Shown here one piece after another: positions 54,501 to 59,420 of a stretch of 64,000 nt of DNA (position 1 is the stretch's first letter; the number at the start of each line of letters is the position of its first letter). Under the pieces are notes generated by a model. It ran no database searches, had not been told where the DNA came from, and saw only the letters and a list, made by a program, of their open reading frames with translations. Made by a program: the position numbers and the translations under genes. Origin of the DNA: Loripinus fragilis (taxonomy: Eukaryota; Mollusca; Bivalvia; Lucinida; Lucinidae); NCBI GenBank assembly GCA_964019695.1, contig OZ026528.1, positions 50,901,495 through 50,965,494 on the forward strand, read 5' to 3'.

Positions 54501-57500
54501 TCAATAATACAGGTGCAGATTCTTTCTATCAAATGACATTCAAATGACTTTAAATTCATTTGTGATGAGAAAGCACGCAGATATTGTTATTTTGTACACA
54601 TCGTTGTTACGACTTGTCATTGCAGTATGTTGCAAAATCTGTAAACCAATAGTGGTTTATCAATTTTAAAATACATCTGTGTTTCTTCCTTTTGTTTGCA
54701 GAGAGATCTGTTCGATTTATTGGCTCTCCATGCTGCCATTAAATCCCAACAACCTGAAAACAGAAGCTACGCAAAGTATGTATTATTTAGTGTGTTTATT
54801 TGTGTTTGGCCTGTCACATGACAATCTGTAAGATAGGATGTACCGGATACATCTTATAGGACTTGAGATGGGAGGACTTTTTTGCTTGCAAAAACCAAGG
54901 TGCAGATCAGCCTGCGCATCTGCGCAGGTTGATCTGCACCATTGATTTTTGCTCAATGCAAAGTGTAGTATATTAGCTTGCCACATACACAACTTATTAT
55001 TCTAGCTAGACTCTATAGCTGAGTATGCCATTTTGAGCAATACCTTGTTGCTAAGACATAAGGCAGGTTTTTTGGCAATAAGGCCCTTATTTACTTTCTG
55101 GAAAGTGTAAAGTGAAACCTGTCTTGAACCTGCATTAAGCTACCACATGGCTTTAAGACCTTTGTTTGGTCTATTTTTGAGTGGCTGCTTAAGACAGGTT
55201 TCACTGTATGAAACAGGTGCTGATGTGTATAAATGTCTTATAAGTTTACTAATGAGCACATGGGTGAGCAATTCAGGATTATTCCCGAACTCAGGATTTT
55301 GATACTAAATTAGGATAACATTAAAAGACTCTCAAAGTTAGTTTCAGTTTATCTTAAGTCATTAATTGACAGCTTAACCTTAAATTATCAATACTTTATA
55401 GACACAATGCAATATTTAAGATAAGAATTTCTTAAGTTCAGAATTTTGGAAATTCAAGTTTCCACTCATGTGAGTTTGTATCTTTCTCTGCACGTGCAGA
55501 TCCAGAGGGGGGCAGGGTCTGACCCCCCCCCCCCCTGAAAGACTACAAAAACTTAGGGTTTTTTCCTAATACTGGTCCAGACCCCATAAAAATCACAAAG
55601 CTACCAAGCCAGCATTTAATTATGGGCAATCATCTGCACGCCAGTGAAATGCCACTTTCTGGATCCGTGCATGCTCTGTTTTCTTTTTCTGTCGTCTCAT
55701 TGTTTGTAATTTGTCTCATTGTGTGTGGGGGTTCGGGATGGTGGGGTGTACTTGGTTTTTTGTGTAGTTATTAGTGTTTTGTCCAGTTTAGCAATCATCT
55801 GGCAAGTAGGTGTCTGTGTTTTTGTCTCTTCCTCACAGTACCATGAGTTGATCTTTACTCTGTGATTGAGGATAGCAATTATAATTGACTAAGTTTGTAA
55901 TCTGTGTGGTAGCACCGGCTAAGTGGTGTAGCCCATTCTGTAAAAATTACCTATGTTTATTGTGTCATGATGTCACAGCACTTAATTAAAGTTCCAGCTC
56001 ATGGCCATCTCCATGAGCGGTGGGTGTGCCAGTTTAGATAAACAATAAATTTCAGAGTAAATTTGTAAATATTTTCTTACCCATCATTTTTAACATATGT
56101 TTAGGGTGCTCAAAAGAACCGTTGAGTACCCACAACATATGTTTTGGTTGAGAAAAAAGAAAATTAAATTTTCGTTACGCACTCTAAACTAAAGTCCTGA
56201 AAGGTCATAACCTTTGCTTTTGGAAACAGCTACTAAAATTTTGCTTACAAATGGCTAATGTATGACAACAGCTCAAAAATCAATTGCTGAAAGATGGCAA
56301 ACTTTTTAAAAAAATATATACTTGTATATATGAAAGTTTTTGTTGAATGTTACTCTTGATCCTCAGCCGCATCCTATTACAGGCAAATAGGCTAACTGTA
56401 TTGAGTCCAGACCTGGGGTAATCGTAATCAGTAATTGTAATTATCTGTAATTTAATACAATTTTCAAAGTAATCATATGTAATTGTAATCATGGTTTGGT
56501 TCAAATACATGTAATGTAATTGTAATGATTACCGAAAAATATTTTAGCTGTAATTATAATTACTTTCAAATACTTTTTAAATACTAATTGCTTAAAAATT
56601 TGCTCACCACTAGAAAATAACTGATAAGTGATAGGAGTTTTAACTTATGGTATTATTTTATTTCAGATGATTGAGAAAAGGTACAATGTAGATAACTAAA
56701 AAGATTGATTTCTGTGGACAACAAATTAAATAAAGCAAACTTTAAAGATTTTATCACTTTCAGAATTAACATTAATTTTATTCATATGTTTGAGATAAAG
56801 GTGCATTGTGTATAAAAAAGATCAGATTTTTTTTTTTTTTACAAAATTATAATATTTTTTTAAAAATATTGCAATATATGTTGTAACATGGTATAAGGTA
56901 CATTTTTCTCCCAAAATTCAGTCTGTCTCCTTTGAGAAGCAAAGTTAGTTCTGTTTTCACAGGTAATTTCATCCAATCCAGACCATAAAAAAGTCTTCAC
57001 AAAGGTGTTAAAATATTTTGTTATTGAATGTAGCTGGCTCATGTGAAAAAGGATTTAGCACCCCTAAAATAGCTACCTGCATATATGTGTGCAAGCTGGA
57101 TTAAGATTATGACACAAAACTACATTTACTTGTGGAATGGCTTAATATCTATTTTCATCTGATAGTGTGTTGCAAGTGTTTATTTCAACTACATCACTAA
57201 AGTTTTTTAGTCAATATTCGTACAATGGCAGTACCCATTCTAAGTCATTTTGAATTATATTCCCTTAAAGCTGGACTTTTGAAAAACTTATAAATAAAAG
57301 TAATAATAATTAAGTAAATCTGGTAACAATTTAAAAATAGCTGACTTTCTTAAGTAATTGTAATTGTAATCACTACATTTCTACAGGTGCTGTAATTGTT
57401 ATGTAATTGTAACCATTGATCAATGAAAGTAACGGTAATGTATTTGAATATTTTTCACAGTATTTGGCCCCAGGTCTGATTGAGTCCAGTAAAATTGCCA

Positions 57501-57808
57501 AGCATTGTATTTAGGGGATAACTGTATTCAAAATTTTCATTTGGTGAAGTATCTCATTGGATATACAGTCGGAAATTTAGTTTGACTGTGATGTGCGAGC
57601 GAGACATCATGTTGCATTTGCAAGTGCATTAAAATGCTTTTTGACAGATTTTTAATAAAACCAATAATATAATACACCATCTTCTATGTAATATGCATTT
57701 TATTTTATTTTCAGCCATTTATTGTTTGAAAGGAAGAGTTATAAAGGAGATTCACCTCTAATTAACAGACTGACAGACAAACTAGTTCTATCTCACTGAA
57801 AGCTTGAC
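18479..57808 (+). CDS. TTC38: TTC38-like tetratricopeptide repeat protein 38 gene (12 coding exons; 5' exon not found)
   Basis: Coding exons: 18479-18556, 22927-23008, 28881-29040, 29814-29987, 33695-33770, 35026-35145, 37292-37387, 43739-43820, 46523-46688, 52385-52541, 54702-54775, 57715-57808. Each has AG/GT borders, phases match at every junction, and the sum is 1359 nt (452 aa plus TGA). The order of conserved segments follows animal TTC38: an N-terminal LSTTSNEAC-like stretch (LDMSTTSDEACKMFDAAL), GGLEGCL, VLGHAL, RDSVGRV, YAFGLEETNFYEKAE, DAWACHAVAH, CHNYWHWSLY, LFRLQAEG, IGGSHAQRD, SPLINRL. Vertebrate TTC38 is about 469 aa, so only roughly 10-15 N-terminal residues are missing. The family is an alpha-solenoid-like, presumably cytosolic protein of undefined function; I infer nothing further. 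Intron sizes (up to about 6 kb) reflect transposon load. No stop or frameshift was seen in any exon, so the gene looks functional. Confidence 0.92.
18675..19642. mobile_element. Mariner/Tc1-type non-autonomous element with TA ends
   Basis: Ends TACGAGGGGTGCTCAGAAAG and CTTTCTGATCACCCCTCGTA are inverted repeats about 28 bp long (extending into TTCGCGGAAAA). Flanking TA. About 970 bp without a transposase frame; it looks like an internally deleted derivative. Intron after TTC38 exon a. Confidence 0.85.
19795..21545 (+). mobile_element. MITE family 5 split by simple repeats and a MITE
   Basis: The left half (gcatggatccagatgtgg to gctaccaacccat, 19795-19911) and right half (acccagcattcagtg to cctggacctgcccatgc, about 21338-21525) are one element. 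The ~1.4 kb between them is AATTCTATA-type simple repeat plus the family 7 MITE. Confidence 0.8.
20118..20706 (+). mobile_element. TA-flanked MITE (family 7)
   Basis: Ends TATACTGGCGGACTTTAATT and rc of AAAGTCCGTCAGTATA, continuing ACGCAACACT. A second copy is at 48712-49504 in opposite orientation. Inserted in AATTCTATA simple repeats. Confidence 0.85.
21838..22125 (-). mobile_element. MITE family 5 (inverted)
   Basis: agcatgcgcagatccagaaa ... cagtggatcaggaccagtat and ctgtcccactctggat. The tail is decayed. Confidence 0.75.
22718..22916. mobile_element. MITE abutting the acceptor of TTC38 exon b
   Basis: Ends AGGGTAAAGTCGG and CCGACTTTACCCT with second inner repeats (attcggacag / tgtccgaat). 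The centre is a separate hairpin GCAAACAGTG ... CACTGTTTGC (22800-22866) related to cores at 34227 and 52195. Confidence 0.85.
22927..23008 (+). CDS. TTC38: TTC38-like coding exon b
   Basis: Acceptor ttcttacag; reads WTNFFDDSAIGGLEGCL then VKMTEADPEF; donor G|gtaggt, phase 1. The family motif G(G/I)xEGCLxK is present. The acceptor lies 10 bp after the end of an inverted-repeat element (22718-22916). Confidence 0.93.
23093..23305 (+). mobile_element. MITE family 1
   Basis: tgggccccaacgcgagaaaa ... gcgattaggccca with the cagaccagcctgcgcatcc core. Intron just after TTC38 exon b; short frames here are spurious. Confidence 0.85.
24113..24352 (-). mobile_element. MITE family 2 (GAGCCNNTNCATGAGATTTCC ends)
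   Basis: Terminal repeats tgagccagtacatgagattt and aaatctcatgcactggct; core gatcagactgcgcgtatgcg. Other copies: 36650-36895, 46225-46468, 48298-48540, 49690-50205, 51905-52145, 57908-58150. Confidence 0.83.
24457..24761 (+). mobile_element. MITE family 5 (GCATGNNNNGATCCAGA ends)
   Basis: catgcgctgatccagagtgg ... ctttctagatccgtacatgc. Contains agggttttttagcaatactg and caacaacaacaacaa tracts. Copies: 19795-21545 (split), 21838-22125, 35230-35545, 55490-55672. Confidence 0.82.
25150..25305. mobile_element. Palindromic MITE family 6
   Basis: Centre accgtctcaatgagacggtt flanked by acatatgttgtgggtactca / tgagcacccaaaacatatg. Copies at 32130-32285, 43855-44030, 56040-56200 and a partial at 36570-36640. 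Outer flanks (taagagtgcgtaac / actgatgggtaag) are shared too. Confidence 0.82.
26269..26560. mobile_element. Foldback element (~290 bp)
   Basis: Ends aaaacagagagtgc and gcgctctctgtttt. The inner arms ttgtgtattaatcctatcc / ggataggattaatacacaa are almost perfect, with nested gtcgtgccaac / gttggcacgac. Confidence 0.85.
26887..28163 (+). mobile_element. 5'-truncated RNase H-bearing LINE (I/Jockey-group like) with 13-bp target duplication
   Basis: Flanked by AGTATATTATTGA at 26874-26886 and 28164-28176. The 3' end is AT-rich, finishing ggtcgttaagcaccaaac then (aaac/aaat) repeats. The coding remnant is listed separately. Lies between TTC38 exons b and c. Confidence 0.9.
26936..27800 (+). pseudogene. 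LINE ORF2 C-terminus: RNase H domain and zinc knuckle, broken
   Basis: RNase H landmarks: YTDGSK, FTAEAKAVDLALDF, IFSDSLSVLKAM, then VLCWIPSHIGIQGNEMVDKQ. A C-terminal CIGCDAPFSVRHFLLECGDF matches the CxxC...H...C knuckle of such LINEs. Three in-frame stops (two near 27277-27291, one near 27500). The RT part is missing through 5' truncation. The acidic residues DGS, E and SDS and the late D of NEMVD are present, so it was once catalytic. Confidence 0.85.
28449..28795 (-). mobile_element. MITE family 4 (TCTTTTGATATCAA ends)
   Basis: gtgtcttttgatatcaagtt ... ttgatatcaaaagacgcgaa, then gcgattatgacgtaatt and a cacgttgcc-type end. Copies at 36090-36395 and 59090-59420. It ends about 85 bp before TTC38 exon c. 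Short frames here are spurious. Confidence 0.78.
28881..29040 (+). CDS. TTC38: TTC38-like coding exon c
   Basis: Acceptor ttattaaag; completes Val then reads LGHALRLGLVGGHVNKDAKF and onward through KMVELAEKD to HAVRLFAEG; donor GG|gtatgt, phase 2. It matches the GHAxxxGL...KTMVE...AVExFA region of TTC38. Confidence 0.93.
29814..29987 (+). CDS. TTC38: TTC38-like coding exon d
   Basis: Acceptor ttattttcag; reads QLVAASNQWEEILVERPCD then MMSLRFLHDIYILNG and RDSVGRVVTRWNPSTPLYG; donor GG|gtatta, phase 2. Matches the W-E-x-I-L...LALKF-HD...RDSVARV block of the family. Confidence 0.94.
30837..31848. mobile_element. ~1 kb inverted-repeat element filled with CGTATG/AACTTAT motifs
   Basis: Ends aaaggtcctgtcacacta and tagtgtgacagtgcctt. 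The interior is a dense array of short variants of cgtatgcataacttac and agcgtatgt in both orientations, with two longer repeated blocks (gacaacgtataccaatg). No transposase frame. Intron between TTC38 exons d and e. Confidence 0.8.
32130..32285. mobile_element. Palindromic MITE family 6
   Basis: aaacatgtgttttgggtgct, cgtctcaatgagacgg, gagtactcacaacatatg. Intron between TTC38 exons d and e. Confidence 0.82.
32425..32630 (-). mobile_element. MITE family 1 (inverted)
   Basis: gctacagagactagctag ... gcgctgatcagactgcgcag ... ccgaagacaggttttctcat then ggcccatata. Intron between exons d and e. Confidence 0.82.
33012..33210 (+). mobile_element. tRNA-derived SINE (family S2)
   Basis: A-box like gtggctcagtggtagagtgc and B-box like gtgggttccagcctc, resembling Gly/Glu-type tRNA. 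The body includes gcgctttggtccttgagcaa. Tail gggacgtaaagaatcaaac. Not a functional tRNA: no 3' acceptor pairing is seen. Confidence 0.85.
33238..33452. mobile_element. TTAA-type MITE, family 3
   Basis: Ends ttaaacccataaagcgcc and ggcgctttaagggttaa; internal arms gtctgcttgcagac form a central hairpin. Intron before TTC38 exon e. Confidence 0.82.
33479..33566. repeat. Hairpin repeat
   Basis: Arms catatcgtggggtca ... actgtcgtaac and gttacgacagt ... tgaccccacgatatg. Confidence 0.85.
33695..33770 (+). CDS. TTC38: TTC38-like coding exon e
   Basis: Acceptor ttcttatag; reads NLLGMYAFGLEETNFYEKAE then GIAKQ; donor CAG|gtcagt, phase 0. Matches the family signature (Y/F)SFGLxETNFYxxAExLAKE. Confidence 0.95.
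33835..34050 (-). mobile_element. Penelope-like 3' UTR fragment (subfamily B)
   Basis: Matches the P3 3' UTR from gtgagtatgataaggaaata to cccacaatgggg. Lies in the intron after TTC38 exon e. The open frames on its minus strand are not genes. Confidence 0.8.
34699..34847. repeat. Long palindrome centred on GGACACGTGTCC
   Basis: Arms about 70 bp: tcgaggttataaaacttgag ... gattggctgcttgc / gcaagcagccaatc ... ctcaagttttataacctc. A degraded copy is at 47870-47990. Confidence 0.88.
35026..35145 (+). CDS. TTC38: TTC38-like coding exon f
   Basis: Acceptor tttttccag; 40 complete codons starting ALDINRHDAWACHAVAHCKE and ending in KLMSDTENDWS; donor TCA|gtaagt. This is the TPR-like DAW-x-HTVAH segment, the most recognisable part of TTC38. 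Confidence 0.95.
35230..35545 (+). mobile_element. MITE family 5
   Basis: catgcgtggatccagagaat ... cttctggatccgcacgtg. Intron after TTC38 exon f. Confidence 0.8.
35592..35734. repeat. Palindrome
   Basis: Arms acaattattgacttatgt ... ggagtgttattgaacagta / tactgttcaataacactcc ... acataagtcaacaattgt with nested gtcatattgacct / aggtcaatatga. Confidence 0.85.
36090..36395 (+). mobile_element. MITE family 4
   Basis: gtcaacatgacgttgcacat, acgtcataatcgctattttg, tgcgtcttctgatatcaagt. Intron between TTC38 exons f and g. Confidence 0.78.
36650..36895 (+). mobile_element. MITE family 2
   Basis: gcaatatgagatttccaaca ... ttggaaatcacatgtcacgg; core cagatcagcaggagc is partly decayed. Confidence 0.8.
37117..37283. 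mobile_element. Foldback element ending at the acceptor of TTC38 exon g
   Basis: Arms gaatttattaaactc, agagataaaatgc / gcattttatctct, gtttaataaattc; outer atgataaatagaatc and ggatcttacatgagtgctc (rc). The right end is about 8 bp before the splice AG (37290-37291). Related: 41880-42045, 52740-52875, 54390-54550. Confidence 0.75.
37292..37387 (+). CDS. TTC38: TTC38-like coding exon g, with a tandemly repeated 5' splice site
   Basis: Acceptor atgttttcag; 32 complete codons FGGLGCHNYWHWSLYYVEKG then DFATALGILDNQ; donor AACCAG|gtaagt. It carries the family signature CHNYWHWALY. The last 12 bases of the exon and first 9 bases of the intron form a 21-bp unit repeated 8 times here and about 4 times more beyond a LINE insertion, so downstream donors are equivalent and in frame; use of any of them would add heptapeptides of the type VSVLDNQ. 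The first donor is taken as the canonical exon end because it matches family length. Confidence 0.92.
37376..37543 (+). repeat. 21-bp tandem array spanning the TTC38 exon g 5' splice site (left block)
   Basis: Eight consecutive 21-bp units with core AACCAGGTAAGTG; the first unit overlaps the exon end (exon stops at 37387). Every unit contains CAG|GTAAGT, a perfect consensus donor. Because 21 is a multiple of three, all donors keep the reading frame. Confidence 0.97.
37555..40655 (-). pseudogene. LINE ORF2 remnant (endonuclease and reverse transcriptase)
   Basis: Endonuclease motifs: SSNVDTL, ALCEVKPKN, TSIYRSP, LGDFNYPGIDW, KSDHSVI. RT motifs: NKSPGPDKLHPRLLKE, YRPVSLTSV, DFMKAFDKV, GIPQGSVLGPILFVLYIND and FADD catalytic box. 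The C-terminal SFCMRVVDSWNQLPPSVVEA is typical of CR1/L2. Damage: TAA at about 40088, a one-base frameshift near 39700, TAA at about 39372, TGA at about 37985 (a CGA to TGA type change). It would have nicked target DNA and copied element RNA. Confidence 0.88.
40553..41464 (-). pseudogene. LINE ORF1 remnant (zinc finger, coiled coil)
   Basis: Open from 41464: CIQCLGINKTVYRG then WFCSNC form a PHD/CxxC-type finger common in LINE ORF1 proteins. A coiled-coil stretch follows (QLQVEERMSKIEGEVLNMRS), then an RRM-like DNIAFYNVREP. Frame breaks occur near 40865 and in an A-run near 40760, after which KKIGLKHDMTREERAKDLEL continues. The N-terminus is cut at the insertion edge. ORF1 proteins bind element RNA. 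Confidence 0.8.
41465..41552 (+). repeat. 21-bp splice-donor array (right block, beyond the LINE)
   Basis: A partial unit, three full units at 41482, 41503 and 41524, and a final partial unit. Four more CAG|GTAAGT sites. Same unit as the left block, so the array was continuous before the LINE inserted. Confidence 0.96.
41880..42045. repeat. Foldback relative of 37117-37283
   Basis: gaattgcatttattaaattc, gtaaaatgctcagc, gactcgtgtatgatcgtcta; strongly diverged. Confidence 0.6.
42046..43078. other. Intronic DNA, nothing recognised
   Basis: Intron between TTC38 exons g and h. A small hairpin at about 42575-42635 (gcttcgaggttataaaact, gctcaactcaactgagc) is a fragment of the 34.7 kb palindrome family. 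Confidence 0.55.
43079..43199. repeat. Palindrome with 48-bp arms
   Basis: Arms ttgagatttgagcgctcagg ... aaagactcaaaa and ttttgagtcttt ... cctgagcgctcaaatctcaa match exactly as read, around a 25-base spacer. Confidence 0.9.
43499..43728 (-). mobile_element. MITE family 1 ending at the acceptor of TTC38 exon h
   Basis: Begins tgagcctcatcgtggcaaaa and ends ctcgcatcaataaggtccc. The splice acceptor AG of exon h (43737-43738) is about 10 bp beyond. Confidence 0.82.
43739..43820 (+). CDS. TTC38: TTC38-like coding exon h
   Basis: Acceptor cttcgatttcag; reads VIPRVKKGRTNFSVTDAAAL then LFRLQAEG; donor G|gtaatg, phase 1. Corresponds to the family's (I)LP...DVVDxxSxLxRLQxEG segment. A copy of inverted-repeat family 1 ends about 10 bp before the acceptor. 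Confidence 0.9.
43855..44030. mobile_element. Palindromic MITE family 6, decayed
   Basis: aatatgttttgggtgct, accctctcagtgagatagtt and atccacaaccatatg. About 35 bp after TTC38 exon h. Confidence 0.78.
44213..44440 (-). mobile_element. Penelope-like 3' UTR fragment (subfamily B)
   Basis: gtgagtatgactagg, ggcactgtgaggaagatgc and agatgattgcaaaact blocks as in P3; more diverged. Confidence 0.75.
45131..45149 (+). repeat. poly-C tract
   Basis: Run of about 18 C within the intron between TTC38 exons h and i. Confidence 0.9.
45480..45795 (+). mobile_element. Penelope-like 3' UTR fragment (subfamily B)
   Basis: Starts gggcaaagatttggtacc and runs to cttatcatactcactat, the same limits as the fragment nested in P2. 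Confidence 0.82.
45965..46160. repeat. Foldback element, intact form of the one split at 4.9-5.3 kb
   Basis: Arms gttataccatgggttgtcc ... acgtaagataatccac and gtggattatctccacgta ... ggacaacccatggtataac. Preceded by cgtgatgtgcaaggtctaca, which is also at 4910. Confidence 0.85.
46225..46468 (+). mobile_element. MITE family 2
   Basis: gagccagttcatgagatttc ... gaaatctcatgcagcggctc. Its end lies about 54 bp before the acceptor of TTC38 exon i. Confidence 0.85.
46523..46688 (+). CDS. TTC38: TTC38-like coding exon i
   Basis: Acceptor ttgtatgtacag; reads VDIGSQWDEVFDVAQSHIDD then HIWSFTDLNVFITCLGAQ and MLESCREYS; donor AG|gtattg, phase 2. Matches GxxW...A..H..DH...F.D.HF.M...GA of the family. Confidence 0.93.
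46753..46998 (+). mobile_element. MITE family 1
   Basis: gtgggccttgtcccaacaaa ... gtcacgatgaggccca; contains a short G-run at 46780-46790. Intron after TTC38 exon i. Confidence 0.83.
47108..47410 (+). mobile_element. tRNA-derived SINE (family S1), plus strand
   Basis: Begins ccaggccgtgtagcgcagtc, B-box like caagtttgatcccgg, and carries a small internal duplication (ctgcagatt / ctgcagatcc). Ends gttgactgggaggttacatt. Confidence 0.85.
47870..47990. repeat. Palindrome copy of the 34.7 kb family
   Basis: agtgcaatgattggctgctt, centre gcggacacgtgtccac, agcagcccatcattgcgct; arms now imperfect. Confidence 0.82.
48298..48540 (-). mobile_element. MITE family 2
   Basis: atgagccacgacatgtgatt ... acctcatgtcacggctcat, with the tctgatcagactgtgcgtat core. 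Confidence 0.83.
48712..49504 (-). mobile_element. MITE family 7 copy carrying a nested TTAA MITE
   Basis: Left end tattgacaccctttaaaaat, right end gtgttgcgtttttaaagtat; internal gataggggtcagctgtttca matches 20118-20706 inverted. The size difference is explained by the nested element at 49239-49437. Confidence 0.8.
49239..49437. mobile_element. TTAA-flanked (piggyBac-type) MITE, family 3
   Basis: aagttaacccatatagtgc ... ggccttttaagggttta. Related copies at 33238-33452 and 60022-60234. Confidence 0.78.
49690..50205 (-). mobile_element. MITE family 2 with an internal triple 134-bp tandem repeat
   Basis: Outer ends gagtcgtgacatgtgatttc and gaaatctcatgctacgg. Inside, a 134-bp segment starting caagtgtagactcagacga is present three times at 49731, 49865 and 49999, the second and third units nearly identical. 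Confidence 0.9.
50280..50850 (+). mobile_element. Penelope-like 3' UTR fragment (subfamily B), long
   Basis: Complement of the P3 3' UTR including the proximal part (cctgacgtaaagatttaatc) and the distal part ending ctgatcatactcgcttac. The frame at 50733-50939 is not coding. Confidence 0.8.
51479..51775 (+). mobile_element. MITE family 1 with duplicated right end
   Basis: cgggcctcaacgcgagaaaa ... caggtttttctcgcatcgct. The right end plus following text (tctcgcatcg to tttttaccca, about 54 bp) is tandemly duplicated at 51702-51811. Confidence 0.8.
51905..52145 (-). mobile_element. MITE family 2
   Basis: ttgagccacaacaatgtggc ... ggaaatctcatgtgctggct; core gatcagactgtgcatatgcg. Intron before TTC38 exon j. 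Confidence 0.82.
52385..52541 (+). CDS. TTC38: TTC38-like coding exon j
   Basis: Acceptor atggaacag; reads TGRGDIKDIYRDVTVPIMEA and onward through DIMRPLRYSVQRIGGSHAQ; donor CAG|gtaaaa, phase 0. Matches the family's LLxPIRYxxxxLGGSNAQ block. The stretch before it is less conserved, as in other animals. Confidence 0.93.
52618..52700 (-). mobile_element. 3' tail of the RNase H LINE family, preceded by (GAT)n
   Basis: A (gat)n tract then gagtttaacgacgcatcaac ... gggtcattagagtcacc, an inverted relative of the 28110-28145 LINE end (gtctgacgctaatgaccc ... gggtcgttaagc). Only the tail remains. Confidence 0.6.
52888..53833 (-). mobile_element. Penelope-like copy P4, 5'-truncated, near-identical to P1
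   Basis: Base-for-base nearly the same as 14003-14940: the same 3' UTR, the same C-terminal RT region (TDFNTRNKLLTQKLLKQGYR to NPITVGNFAFLFNC). I see only scattered substitutions (for example gtcagaacc versus gtcggaacc). The match stops at about 53833, where unrelated DNA begins. Inserted in the intron between TTC38 exons j and k. The frame at 53421-53882 fuses the RT tail to non-element sequence by chance. Confidence 0.9.
53935..54050 (-). mobile_element. tRNA-derived SINE fragment (family S3)
   Basis: On the minus strand: CGACGTGGTAGAGGGTTTGC (A-box like) and CAACCTGGGTTCATTTTCC (B-box like), preceded by a CTACTGCCTTGCGCTAGAAG leader. Confidence 0.65.
54180..54285 (-). mobile_element. tRNA-derived SINE fragment (family S3), second copy
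   Basis: Same leader (CTACTGCCTTGCGGTAGAAG), A-box like GACGTGGTAGAGTGATTGCC and B-box like CTGGGTTTGATTCCAGG. Tandem with the previous copy in the same orientation. Confidence 0.7.
54702..54775 (+). CDS. TTC38: TTC38-like coding exon k
   Basis: Acceptor ttttgtttgcag; reads RDLFDLLALHAAIKSQQPEN then RSYAK; donor AA|gtatgt, phase 2. Matches RDxFxxLLIHAAL of the family. Confidence 0.93.
55490..55672 (+). mobile_element. MITE family 5, internally deleted, with poly-C tract
   Basis: gcacgtgcagatccagaggg ... ctttctggatccgtgcatgc, with a run of about 14 C at 55527-55541. Confidence 0.8.
55680..55915 (+). mobile_element. Degenerate subfamily B 3' UTR-like fragment
   Basis: Shares gcaatcatct, ctcttcctcacagtaccatg and the preceding T/G-rich text with the other subfamily B fragments, with low identity. 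Confidence 0.5.
56040..56200. mobile_element. Palindromic MITE family 6 with the centre partly deleted
   Basis: aacatatgtttagggtgctc, aaagaaccgttgagtaccca, then caacatatgttttggttgag. The second half of the central palindrome is missing. Confidence 0.75.
56408..57478. mobile_element. Non-autonomous hAT-type DNA transposon
   Basis: Terminal inverted repeats CAGACCTGGGG and CCCCAGGTCTG, flanked by an 8-bp target duplication ATTGAGTC (56400-56407 and 57479-57486). Subterminal TAATTGTAATTA-rich sequence is usual for hAT derivatives. About 1071 bp, with no transposase frame. Intron before the last TTC38 exon. Confidence 0.9.
57715..57808 (+). CDS. TTC38: TTC38-like terminal coding exon l
   Basis: Acceptor ttttattttcag; reads HLLFERKSYKGDSPLINRLT then DKTSSISLKA and TGA at 57806-57808. 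Matches the C-terminal LLxERxxLKPNSPLxxRL of the family. The 3' UTR and poly(A) site could not be fixed; downstream sequence soon enters repeats at about 57908. Confidence 0.9.
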
Positions 57809-57907
57809 ATTTATTCCCTATAATCATGTTGTTGGTGATAGTCAGATATGTCAATTTCTTATCTATGCAAAGTCATTAGAAAACCTGTTTTTAATTAATT
57901 TTAAAAA

Positions 57908-58150
57908 TGAGCCGCAAAATGAGATTTACAACAATGTGGTATGTGCGACAAGCAAAGGCTCAGACCAGCCTGCGCATACACACAGTCTGATCAGAGCCTT
58001 TGCTAGCCACTTGAATACTCTATAATTATTAAGCTACTGGCGGAACATCATTTGGAGTTTATAAGCTTAAAAGGAGACTGCACAGGCTTGTCTGAGTCTA
58101 CACTTTTCAAAATATCACATCGTTGAAATCACATGTCGCAGCTCAAATGT
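57908..58150 (+). mobile_element. MITE family 2 just downstream of the TTC38 stop
   Basis: gagccgcaaaatgagattta ... gaaatcacatgtcgcagctc. It begins about 100 bp after the stop codon, so it may be part of the transcribed 3' UTR. A family 1-like fragment follows (58140-58370). Confidence 0.8.
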
Positions 58151-58369
58151 TCGACTAGATCAGCCTGTACGTCAGGGCAGTCTGACCTGCACCTTTGTTA
58201 ATCCCTTCTTGGAAAGTTTGATAGTAATATATTACTTCGTTTGCACAAGGTCGTAATAGTCTTGCTAATCTCTGTAGCTTAACAGAAATGTTAAACTCTT
58301 TACCTACTAGAGGCAACTTTTGTAATCTTGTCTGGCCTGATCTTGAAACAAAATGTTTGCCACACATAG

Positions 58370-59089
58370 AGTACTTTAAAGAATTTTTCCTAAATAATCA
58401 GTAGACGGCAAAAATTAAAATGAAAAATTAACAAGCATGCAAATTTTATGTTCTATTTTACCTGGTCATAAGTTCAAAAAGACTGGTTTTCTCCAATCGG
58501 AACGGCCTCAGCCAATTCCATGGAATCAAACCTCAGGTGTACATCGAAGGTCTATTTTAATAACATGTTGCTGACGTCACAGAAACCATGCCAATACCAA
58601 ATGAAGTGTATGCTTTTATTGAAAACCTGTAAATGTTGAAGGAATGAAGGATGTTAATAGAGCTGAACCTACATGCTATAACTAATTTGCCTAACGCAAG
58701 TTCCGGCAAACAAAATGCTTTTTTTTAATACATACATTGGGGGCCTGGTTTTTGAATTTGGCCGAGATTTACCGGTTGTAATTTTCTCCTGACACATCTC
58801 ATTTATTCATCCAAGAAAAATATAAACTTCTGTTATTAATAAATCAAAATTGAATGCATAAAGTGGATATCAGGCTATGCCTGTTAACACCCTGAAAGAA
58901 CAGAGTTTTTAAAGGAAATTTACGATGTTAGGTGATCTGTTAACAATATATGAGCCGCTCTTGCTATTTTTGTGCAGAGTTTTGAAGGCTCAAACAGGTC
59001 TGCACTGTGTAAATATATGGTTGATTATGGAAGTAAATGGAACCCGTTGGATTTCTCTTTTCACATAGAGTGGAATGACAATTTTACGT
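58370..59089. other. No gene recognised downstream of TTC38
   Basis: AT-rich sequence without repeats I could match inside the window. Confidence 0.55.
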
Positions 59090-59420
59090 CTCATATTAAC
59101 TGCATTGTTGCACGTTAACCTAATGAACGTTTCCTATTTCACGGCATGTATCTTTATCAGGTCAACATGATGTTGCACTTTTTGAATGACGTCGTCGATG
59201 ACGAAACTCGATAATTACGTCATAATCGCTAGTTGGAAGAGTGGTTCAACTTGGTAGAGATAAATAGAATACAAGGTTCACGTCTTTTTTAATATCAAAT
59301 ATACCAGGCTAGGCTTGTCCGAGAACGCATGTTGAATTGTTTGACAAACCTTGCGATTCAACAGGTGTTCTCCAAGTATTGCCTGGTAACCTTGATATCA
59401 AAAGACGCGCACCTACTATT
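59090..59420 (+). mobile_element. MITE family 4
   Basis: gtcaacatgatgttgcactt, acgtcataatcgctagttgg, then cacgtcttttttaatatcaa and ttgatatcaaaagacgcgca. Confidence 0.78.
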
